Source: Bipolaris cookei (lineage: Eukaryota; Ascomycota; Dothideomycetes; Pleosporales; Pleosporaceae). Taken from it: a DNA stretch of 15,371 bases. The DNA is taken from assembly GCA_002286855.1 (NCBI GenBank), contig NRSV01000178.1, positions 1-15,371 of the forward strand, in the 5' to 3' direction. The translations under genes were made by a program, and so were the position numbers. The notes below the pieces were generated by a model that made no database searches, was not told the origin of the DNA, and worked only from the letters and a program-made list of their open reading frames with translations. Below, in pieces: positions 7,765 through 15,272 of this stretch; within the stretch, counting starts at the first letter, position 1, and every line of letters begins with the position of its first letter.

Positions 7765-7791
7765 TTCACCGCACCTACGCGTGTGACACTG
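7765..7791 (-). repeat. hAT-like end with a single unit
   Basis: Read on the minus strand from 7791 it begins CAGTGTCACACGCGTAGG, a typical hAT terminus style, and contains one copy (7765-7787) of the 23-bp unit found twice at 5839-5903 and 8190-8255. The following AT-rich stretch resembles the sequence after the second unit in those ends. Confidence 0.65.
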
Positions 7792-7807
7792 AGTAATCTG
7801 ATGTGGA

Positions 7808-7876
7808 GCCATTGTGCGTTAAGAGATGAGAGGTGCGCAAAGTTGGTGGGGTGCGTCACTCGCTTGTAAACTACGT
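7808..7876 (-). repeat. Orphan 5' end of a Fot1/pogo-like element
   Basis: Read on the minus strand from 7876 it is ACGTAGTT, one 17-bp unit containing CGAGTG, a CCCCACCAACTT block shared with element no. 2, and a transposase start ATGGCT at 7812, just as in elements nos. 1 and 2. TA follows at 7877-7878. Similarity ends within about 15 bp of the ATG, close to the hAT end at 7791, so the rest has been lost or displaced. Confidence 0.75.
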
Positions 7877-7930
7877 TACTGAAAACTTAAATTGAACACA
7901 TCGAGCTATAAGGACTCAATGCCTAATGGT

Positions 7931-7984
7931 ATTGTCGGAGCCTACGCGAGGTTGCAGAAGCAATGACTTCGGTTGAGCCGAGGT
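7931..7984 (+). repeat. 54-bp dispersed direct repeat, copy B
   Basis: Matches copy A (7349-7402) with about five substitutions. The stem seen in copy A is weakened to G-T pairing plus one mismatch. Just downstream, CTTCGGTTGAG (7968-7978) has a perfect 11-bp inverted partner, CTCAACCGAAG, at about 8016-8026. Confidence 0.7.
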
Positions 7985-8189
7985 GTCAGGTGTAAGTACC
8001 TGGATTCGTTGAACCTCAACCGAAGAACGTTCAGGGAACTTTATTACTACGCCAGTACGTAAACACCGGGAGTCTATCAGGGAAACCAAAAGGACCCTTA
8101 GCGAACCTGATCTTGACGCCCATAACCACCACGTATAAACAACGATAAGGCGGGTCGATAATAGAGAGCATACACAATACGCAAATCAA

Positions 8190-8257
8190 CACACCGCACG
8201 TACGCGTGCGACAAACAACAACATCCATTTTTCTCACTGCACCTACGCGTGCAACAG
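8190..8257 (-). repeat. hAT-like right end: two near-palindromic 23-bp units
   Basis: Units at 8233-8255 (outer) and 8190-8212 (inner) lie 43 bp apart, in inverted orientation to the left end at 5839-5903. The spacer (TTGTTGTTTGT-like) is also shared, so these two are the best-matching pair of ends in the region. Confidence 0.68.
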
Positions 8258-8689
8258 GTATATACTCGCGGTGCTCGTAACCATTGGTTAGAGGAGTCCG
8301 AGGAGTTCTCGGTGGGTCGTGTACGAGGAGTCTGCCAAGACCCTTCCTCGTGCATGCCACGCCGAGAAGGTCAACTGACTTGTGCCCCTGCGTTACATAT
8401 GGGTCTGATGGTTGGCCATCCTGACTCCTTAACTTGACCGTCGTGCCTGCTTCCTTTAGGTTCGTAACAAGTTCATACTACTCCTGCTAGGGGCGGCCCG
8501 GACCTAGAGCATGACGCTATCAGCCCCGCGTTGACGCAAAATGTTAGCTCGATTGCGCTATCAAGGCCATATCACACACCTGTTGACGTGATATGCCAAT
8601 CTTATTGCGGCACTACCTTATGTATCGTATCGAGTCGCCTCGCTGCAAGGCTTTTAGAATGTTTCATACATTGCATATCGAACATTAGC
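8258..8689 (+). promoter_or_regulatory. Upstream region of the TauD-like dioxygenase gene
   Basis: 432 bp between the outer hAT-like end and the dioxygenase ATG, with no credible gene. GAGGAGT-type words repeat three times at about 8291-8331, followed by an imperfect hairpin (ACGAGGA pairing with TCCTCGT, about 8321-8349). No clear TATA box. The promoter is inferred from position only. Confidence 0.3.
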
Positions 8690-10075
8690 ATGGCTACTGC
8701 TCAAGTGTTAAGAACTGGCCCAGTTGGCCAACCTGATATCGATTATGCTCCCGATCTCGACAAGTATCTCGCACGTGTTGCCCGCCGAAAAGCTACTGAA
8801 GAGCTTTCAAATCAGCTACCAGATGGATTTCCTCACGAACTGAAATCTGAGCTTGTATGGAATGGAAGCGACATTACCAATAAGTACACTTTTGTCTACG
8901 AACTCAATGCGGAAGAGCTCCAGGAGATTGAGGATGCGCTAGAATACTTCAAATGTAAGCTATTTTGATGTGTAGAATGAAGTACGCTGAAATAACAACA
9001 GCTCTTGGGAGACCACTCGGCTTCGTCAACAAAGACACATTTCCTCTTCCAAAGCTGCACGCTGAGCTGCGCAACATTTCCGATGAAATCCATAACCGAC
9101 GTGGTTTCAAGGTCCTTCGAGGCCTGCCATTTGACAAGCATGACCGTGAGGAGAATATCATTATATACGCTGGAGTCTCGTCGCACGTTGCTCCAATTAG
9201 AGGGCGCCAGGACTTTCAGTACCAGGAAAAGCCAGCGGATGTTGTCTTAGCTCACATCAAAGATCTAAGCTCGACCGTGGATGCCAACAAGATCGGAGCA
9301 CCTGCTTATACGACTGACAAGCAGGTTTTCCATACTGATTCGGGTGATGTTATCGCCTTGGCATGTTTGGAGACTGCTGCGGAGGGTGGCGAAAGCAAAT
9401 TATCCAGCTCGTGGACAGTGTACAATGAGCTTGCCAGAACGAGACCAGATCTTATCAGGACCTTGGCTGAGCCTTGGGTCAGCGAGAAGTACGTAAAACT
9501 CATGACTAAAACAACTCAAAGAAGCTGCTCCTAACTTTGTTGATAGCTTTAGCGGTAGAGGGGACAAGTATGCACTTCGACCGTTGCTTCACTATCAGCC
9601 AAAAACTGAGTCTACTCCTGAGAGATTGATCATCCAGTATGCACGAAGGACGTTCACAGGCTACTGGGGTTTGCCGAGATCCTCTGACTTGCCACCCATT
9701 ACCGAAGCTCAGGCTGAAGCCCTTGATGCCCTCCATTTTCTAGCTGAGAAACATGCTGTCTCTCTTGGTTTTAGAAAGGGCGATGTGCAATATGTCAACA
9801 ATTTGAGCATTTTCCATGCCCGAGATGGATTCAAGAACACTCCGGAGCAGCAGTGAGTATCACCGCACCCAATTATCCACAATCCCGTGCTAAGGCGATT
9901 TAGGCGTCATCTTATCCGCCTTTGGCTGCGTGATCCTGAGAATGCATGGCCTACGCCCGAGGCTTTAAAGTCAAGATGGTCTATATATGAAGGCGTAACA
10001 CCTGAACACTCCATTTTTCCGCTAGAGCCAACAATTCGTACTGCAAGTGGGGGGAAAAGTAAGCCACTGGAGTAA
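8690..10075 (+). CDS. TauD/TfdA-family Fe(II)/2-oxoglutarate-dependent dioxygenase
   Basis: Four exons, 8690-8954, 9002-9488, 9547-9852 and 9904-10075, give 409 aa. The introns are 47, 58 and 51 bp, all GT-AG; the second has a CTAAC branch site. Frames join cleanly at the split codons (YFK-SLGRPLGF; PWVSE-N-FSGR; EQ-Q-RHLIRL). The TauD fold is shown by AHIKDL (172-177), the iron-binding H-x-D in QVFHTDSGDV (H199, D201), and RHLIRLWLRDPE near the C-terminus, with the distal iron histidine (H355) and an arginine for 2-oxoglutarate. Such enzymes use oxygen and 2-oxoglutarate to hydroxylate small substrates; TauD itself releases sulfite from taurine. The substrate is not readable here. The ATG at 8690 has A at -3 and G at +4 and starts a family-like N-terminus; the open frame further upstream lacks resemblance. 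The gene appears intact and lies 953 bp upstream of a permease on the same strand. Confidence 0.93.
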
Positions 10076-11028
10076 AGTCCATGGGTCATTTTGAGACCCT
10101 GTACACCGTGTCTGCACACGTACTTTGCCTACCTAGTCAGCGTTATTCAGACCTATGAATTCCCACCGTAAGGAGGGTGAAGCCAACTACAGCCTCTATC
10201 TATGTTTTTAAAGATTACTACCTAGATCGCAGACCCAAAAGAATGACTTTAGTAACCCTAAGAACGCTTTTAGTTGCCGTAAAGCTTTTTCGCCACATTA
10301 TTATTAATAGCACAAAACACGATTGCAAACAGAGTGTATTGTAGATAGCAATACTGCGAGTGAGATGGAGCAGTTAGAAGATGGACGACCCGGGCTTGGG
10401 TTCCTTTTTGAGCTCTTAGCAGGATACGCCGGAATCGTTATCAGCTAATCACTATGTGATTACAATCCCATATTCTATTTATATCATTCCACATGAATGT
10501 TACATCACTCCTGCTTTCAACTTTGCCTGGTCATTGTCGGCTAGTTATTCTAAGTTCCCCACTACTTCCATCACTTCAAAGGCTATAACTTATGCCTAAC
10601 TATGTAATATATAGCGCGTCATTCTTCATCTAGATATAGCAATTTGAATCTTTAGTAAGGACATATGAGGCTGTGCGACAAATTGCGAAGCGAAGCGAAG
10701 ATCCGACACCTTGGCTCTTCCAGGTACCCCTGCGATGTCGTAAATACATTATCTTTCGCGTGCTCGGCACGCGACACAATCTGATAGGTTTAACAAGTAT
10801 TTGAAGGCAACGCGCTAAAATTTAACAATCTTGTTGCAAATGACGTGCGATGGTGACATCTGCACTCCAGTTTACAACCAACTCCAACCGCGGAAGGTCG
10901 GCTCTATCCTTAAAATTCCATATATATCTATTTTATCCGTCTTGCGTCGCATACTTACACACCTCCAAGGCCCTCCAATGACATAGTGTGACCCACTGGG
11001 TCATCAAGAAACCTAGTTATCTTTTGCG
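10076..11028 (+). promoter_or_regulatory. Intergenic region and promoter of the permease gene
   Basis: 953 bp with no gene seen. A small hairpin (GGGTC/GACCC) follows the dioxygenase stop near 10084-10100. Three GCGAA-type repeats occur near 10687-10702. A perfect palindromic hairpin, TCGCGTGC-TCG-GCACGCGA, lies at 10756-10774. A TATATATA-like box lies at about 10919-10927, some 100 bp before the ATG. A perfect 15-bp inverted repeat, TGACCCA-C-TGGGTCA, lies at 10989-11003, 25 bp before the ATG and therefore probably in the 5' leader. The palindromes could be regulator sites; none is identified. Confidence 0.4.
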
Positions 11029-12926
11029 ATGTCTTCGCTCTTCAGGAATCGTTTCAAAATTGGTGGGAACCCAGATCGATCAGCTTCTGCGATTCAGTCA
11101 GTGACAGCGAGTGGCAACATTCAAGTCATAGATGGAGATTTGAAATATGTCGGAGAGCAAGGTGGCAACAATGCTTCTATTGCCTATCAAGAAGCAAGCG
11201 GAGCTCCTGTCGAGACGCATTCGCCTTTGGGATACAATGTTGGGCCTATCACAATAGTGTTCCTGAACCTATCAAAGATGGTCGGCACAGGTATTTGGTT
11301 TCTCAATCTCAAGATTTTTATATGTGCTAATCAATCCCAGGAATATTCTCGACACGTATGTGGAATGTGGTTTGACAAAAGTCAGGAAGCTAACAGTGGA
11401 TTGTAGCCGCATCAATCTTGCAAGGTACGGGCTCAGTTGGGCTTAGTCTAATTTTCTGGACAATCGGATTCTTCACATCGATATCGTCATTATCGGTGTA
11501 TTTGGAATATGCGGCATATTTTCCATCTCGATCAGGCTCTGAGGTGGCCTATCTCGAACAAGCGTACCCGCGACCCAAGTGGTTTTTTCCGACCACATTT
11601 GCGATTCAATCGGTTATCTTATCTTTTAGCTCTGGCAACGCAGTGGTCATGGCCAACTACCTCTACAAGATTGGAGACTATCAAGCTAAGTCGTGGGAAA
11701 CCAAGGGACTTGCGATCGCCTGCTACACGGCTGCTGTGTTGGTAGTCCTGTTCCATACTAGAGCATCTTACTGGATTAGCAATGCGATTGGGGCAATCAA
11801 GCTGATAACACTAGTATTCATTGCTATCACAGGGTTGGTTGTGCTGGGTGGACACACTAGGGTCGAGAACCCTTCAGCCCGGTTTCGCGATGCTTTTGAC
11901 GGTAGTCCATCGGCATATGGTGTCACGAACGCCATGTACAAGATCATTTTTGCGTGTAAGTAATTACAACAAGCTGAATAGCAATACATACTGACATATG
12001 ATACAGATGCTGGATATGAAAATGCATTCAATGTGGTCAACGAGGTAAAGAACCCCGTCAAGAGCATCAGGAACAATGGATTCGGCGCATTAGTACTAGT
12101 TGCTATCTTGTACATCCTGGCAAACGTGGCTTATTTTGCCGCCATTCCCAAGGAAGAAATTTTAGCAGGCAAAACAATCGCCGCCGGTATTCTATTCACC
12201 AAGGTATTTGGAGATCATGGTGCTGTCCGTGGCCTCAATTTCCTCATAGCACTGAGCTCATTCGGCAATCTTATTGCTGTTCTTCTAGGATCCTCGCGAT
12301 TAATTAGAGAATGTGGTCGACAAGGCGTACTTCCCTGGCCACAGTTCTGGGCATCCACCAAACCATTCGGTACCCCAATAGGACCATACTTCACGAAATG
12401 GGCGCTTACTATTCTCGTCATTCTTGCAGTACCAGCGGGCGACGCTTTCTCATTCATCACCGACCTTCAAGTGTATCCCTCAGCCTGTTTTAGTCTCCTC
12501 ATGGCCGCTGGGCTCTATGTGCTACGGTTTCGCCGCAATCGCCTTGGACTGCCACCACCATCATTCCGTGTTTGGAACGTCGTACTTGTTTTCAATATTT
12601 TAGTTCAGCTCTACCTAATCATTATGCCTTGGTATCCACCAACTGGCGGGGCAACAGGTGGAGACGTCAGCTTTTGGTACGGTACTTACATCGTGGTTGG
12701 GATTGGCATACTACTCATTTGCGGGTTGTATTACTATATCTGGATTGTTTGGCTGCCTAAGTTTCGAGGCTACAAGGTGCGCCAAGAGGTTCTTGATCTT
12801 GGAGATGGAGCACAAACACATGTGCTTGTGAAGATACCGTACGATCAGATCAGCGAATGGGATGCGCTGCATGACCCGTACGGTAGAAAAATAAGTCAGA
12901 GCGATCTTACCAAAACAAGTTCATAG
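11029..12926 (+). CDS. Amino-acid permease, fungal methionine-permease (MUP1/LAT) type
   Basis: Four exons, 11029-11290, 11341-11355, 11407-11955 and 12007-12926, give 581 aa. The introns are 50, 51 and 51 bp, with GCTAAT, GCTAAC and CTGAC branch-like sites. After a hydrophilic N-terminus of about 65 residues come many hydrophobic segments of an APC/LeuT-fold transporter (about 12 expected). The first carries GYNVGPITIVFLNLSKMVGTG and GIFSTPASIL (88-97), the unwound substrate-site motif; GYENAFNVVNEVKNP (278-292) is the matching TM6 signature of LAT-type carriers. The last 60 or so residues are hydrophilic. The family imports amino acids across the plasma membrane; the closest recalled group is high-affinity methionine permease, but specificity cannot be proven. 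Exon 2 is only 15 nt and encodes the core of the first motif. No break is seen. Confidence 0.92.
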
Positions 12927-13299
12927 GAAAGAAAGAGTGATATAACTCAACCTTGAGAGAGCTTTTTAGAGCTTTATGAAGATGTATGTACACGTTCAAC
13001 TTGAACCAGTAGCTTTAATACAAGGAGAAACTCAATTTTGGAGCTTAAGAAACTGTATATCTACCCTCTTACAACCAGTATAAGCGTTTAGCAACGCATA
13101 GCTGAAAGTTCTCTTTGTAAATAAAAGTTTAAAGCATGGTCCATTATTTAGAACAATGTGATGAAGATGTAAGCACAGAAGTACCATGTATAGTCACGTG
13201 GTTACTCACTGACTAATAACGGTGTATTTAAACTTGCTCCTATCATCATACACATCAGAATACACAATACTTCACACGCACTCAACTGCTTACAGTAGT
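12927..13299 (+). other. 3' flank of the permease gene, then unassigned sequence
   Basis: AT-rich with no gene seen. AATAAA at 13120-13125, about 195 nt after the stop, could serve in 3' processing. A TCACGTGG word (13194-13201) and a GTATTTAAAC box (about 13223-13232) lie just upstream of the Fot-like fragment and look promoter-like. They may belong to another decayed element. Confidence 0.35.
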
Positions 13300-13773
13300 T
13301 GCCTTTGAAAAGCTAGCTAAAGGCGCTGCGGTTAGGCAGGTATTGCGCACAAGCTGGTGTTGGCGCAAAAACGCGTCTCTGAGCTTAAGACAGCTAATCA
13401 AGCTGCTACACAAGAAAGATCGCATAAAAGAAATCGAGTACAGAAGGGAGAGACTCTAACTATTGAGGAAAGAGGGCGATTGGCGACTTTAAGAGAGTTT
13501 GGGGCGCGTAGTGATAGAAAGAAGGTGAAGAAGAGAGCGCGCGTTGAGGCAGGTGAACTATCGCAAAGCCGCTGTGGACGCTGTGGTGAGACTGGTCAAA
13601 ACTTGCGCACATGCGAGCAAGGTATAGAAGACGATTTTGAGTAGAATAGCTTACTGTGATTTCAATTTACTATTATTGTTGTGCTGTAATGGTCGTGTAA
13701 CAGTCGTGAAGTTGGTGGGGTCTTGGCACGGTGAACCACTCGCTATACTGAGCCACTCGCTATACAGACACGT
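13300..13773 (+). pseudogene. Orphan 3' end of a Fot1/pogo-like element
   Basis: Coding similarity begins about 13305 (VAFEKLAKGA) and changes frame near 13335. It continues as LVLAQKRVSELKTANQAA to GIEDDFE, stopping at 13644. This is the C-terminal region of a Fot-like transposase: coiled, lysine/arginine-rich, then a knuckle. In the knuckle CGRCGETGQNLRTC the usual histidine is glutamine, so zinc binding is doubtful. The element terminus is clear: two 17-bp units, then ACGT at 13770-13773 and TA at 13774-13775. HTH and catalytic parts are absent. Its non-coding tail (TAGAATAGC, then CTGTAAT and GGTGGGGTCTTGGCA) parallels the relic at 690-1143, so these two are related subfamilies. Confidence 0.8.
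13732..13765 (+). repeat. Tandem 17-bp doublet in the right end of the 13300-13773 element
   Basis: TGAACCACTCGCTATAC (13732-13748) and TGAGCCACTCGCTATAC (13749-13765) differ at one base and stop 8 bp before the terminus at 13773. Read inward they contain CGAGTG-N3-C. Confidence 0.85.
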
Positions 13774-13775
13774 TA

Positions 13776-14518
13776 TTTGTTTTTGGACCAGGTGTCAGAA
13801 GTAGGTATCAGCCCGGTACCGCAGTTCTGACGATTCGCGGTGAAACGCATCCTCACGTGACTCTTGGTCGCCTGCTTACTCATCTTCGTAGTGCATATAG
13901 CCGCTCCGTGTAGGTACCTCAATACAATGAACTTTTGAACCCCCATAATTGAAAACCCATCAAATCTGACACCAGACGCAGGTGTCAAGTTTTAGGATAA
14001 ACACCGAAAATTGTGAAGAACTTGTTGGCACGATAAAGGTATCACGGGGTAAATTAACTTGCAGCTGCAATACTATAATGAGGAAGCGGATTGGTTGTCT
14101 GTATCTGCTAGTGTCCACTACTTACAGTGTCTGCGCACGAACGCAGACGCACGAGTCGGTAAGCAGCGGGAACAACGACGTCCCCACTGTTGAAAAAAGA
14201 GGAAAAAGGTAGGGAGTAACTGGTGTATTGTCGCTACAGAAAATTATTGTGGGAGTATCAAAATCCCACTACAATCTTTTCACCGCCGTTTGTATGCTAG
14301 CCCAATCTGGCTAATCCAGTGTGGGTGCTCGAAACGGGTTAGTGCTAGCTACTCCCAAAACTACACCTACCACTGCTCGTGTCAACCAATCAGTGTCGCT
14401 TATCAGTAGGACTCATTTGAGTCCTAATTGATTTCAGCAGAACTAAATATATCATTGAAGGCTGACTAATGCGCGTTCAGCTTATTAGAATTGACCTTTT
14501 TCCTTAACGTATGGAAGA
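13776..14518. other. Intergenic stretch with several inverted repeats
   Basis: No convincing gene: the open frame at 13982-14212 has no family features. GGTGTCAGA (13791-13799) is matched by TCTGACACC (13965-13973), which could mark a small inverted-repeat element of about 183 bp without clear target duplication. TGACACC/GGTGTCA also form a 7-7-7 hairpin at 13967-13987. A perfect 9-2-9 palindrome lies at 14407-14426. Confidence 0.35.
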
Positions 14519-14520
14519 TA

Positions 14521-15272
14521 ACGTGTTTCACCACCGAGCGGGCCACCCCACCGAGCGGGCCACCTCCCCGCACTATCCTACCTTCACAACAATAACGCGT
14601 GATGTTTCAGCAACCACAACTCCAGAAAAGCTATACTGAAGCTGATGTACAAATTGCAGTCTCTGAGCTTACTAGAAACCAAATTCAAAGTATTCGACGT
14701 GCTGCTTACCTCTATAGTATCCCACGTACAACAATCCAGCGACGACGCGATGGGAAGCACTATCGACGCGATTGTGAGGCAAACTGCAAGCGCCTAACAA
14801 AACTAGAAGAGGAGGCTATTAATAGGCGTATAATAGTTGAGTCTAAGCGAGGACTACCCTGTGAGAGAGACGACGTGCGAGATATGGCCAATAGACTGCT
14901 CCGAGAGCGCGGTGGAGAGGAGATTGGCAAGAACTGGGTTGACAGGTTTGTTGAGCGCAATCTTGAGCTGCGTACGCGTCGCAGCCGTCCATACGATCGC
15001 CAGCGAGCTCTCTGTGAAGACCCAGCGCTTATTAAGGGCTGGTTCGAGCTGGTTCAGAATACGAAGGCGAAGTATGGTATCGTAGATGAAGATATCTACA
15101 ACTTCGATGAGACTGGCTTCATTATGGACAAGATTTTATCAGTCAGTTATCACGGGCTCAGACAAACCAGGAAGAACAAAGCAGATCCAGCCAGGCAATT
15201 GTGAGTGGGTTACGCTAATCCAGGGCGTTAGCGTAACAGGGAAGCGTATCCCAGCATTTCTCATCTTCGCAG
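14521..15272 (+). pseudogene. Orphan 5' part of a Fot1/pogo-like element with transposase N-terminus
   Basis: TA at 14519-14520, then the terminus ACGTGTTTCA, two 17-bp units and a transposase start at 14602. The protein begins MFQQPQLQKSYTEADVQIAV and has an N-terminal helix-turn-helix (IRRAAYLYSIPRTTIQRRRD). The CENP-B/Tc5-type domain follows (GKNWVDRFVERNLELRTR, then RPYDRQRALCEDPALIKGWF), with the first catalytic aspartate in YNFDETGFIMD. A net 2-base loss at about 15130-15141 shifts the frame; the reading continues as VITGSDKPGRTKQIQPGN and RIPAFLIFAG. Similarity stops near 15272, so the second and third catalytic acids and the C-terminal half are missing. A 7-residue insertion (GKHYRRD) in the DNA-binding region comes from a 21-bp in-frame gain bounded by CGACGCGAT repeats (14743-14751 and 14764-14772). 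Non-functional. Confidence 0.82.
14529..14564 (+). repeat. Tandem 17-bp doublet in the left end of the 14521 element
   Basis: CCACCGAGCGGGCCACC occurs identically at 14531-14547 and 14548-14564. In the register 8 bp from the terminus (14529-14545 and 14546-14562) the units match at 16 of 17 and contain CGAGCG-N3-C, as in the other Fot-like ends. Confidence 0.85.

Larger units (their letters stand above)
5835..8257 (-). mobile_element. Degenerate hAT transposon region, possibly nested or composite
   Basis: The left end (from TAGTGTCGCAC at 5835) and the right end (to about 8257) are imperfect inverted repeats. Each contains two near-palindromic 23-bp units 42-43 bp apart. A third related end, reading CAGTGTCACACGCG inward on the minus strand from 7791, lies inside. 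The hAT transposase relic lies between 5835 and about 7345. Taking 7791 as the true right end would give about 1.96 kb instead of 2.42 kb; I cannot decide. No 8-bp target duplication is found for any pairing (5827-5834 against 7792-7799 or 8258-8265), so the ends probably belong to different insertions or have been rearranged. Confidence 0.55.

Noticed and set aside
5835..8265. 8-bp hAT target-site duplication
   Set aside because: The 8-mers flanking 5835, 7791 and 8257 do not match in any pairing, so no duplication is claimed.
8031..8360. Minus-strand ORFs of 85-109 codons
   Set aside because: They run through the hAT-like terminal repeats, which explains their composition; no protein family recognised.
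13791..13973. Miniature inverted-repeat element with 9-bp ends
   Set aside because: Only 9 bp of terminal match and no target duplication; mentioned but not called as an element.
13982..14212. 76-codon ORF between the two Fot-like fragments
   Set aside because: GTG start, no recognised domain, and composition like surrounding non-coding DNA.
13300..15272. One Fot-like element split in two by the 13776-14518 spacer
   Set aside because: The 3' fragment comes before the 5' fragment on the same strand and their 17-bp units differ, so they are separate elements.
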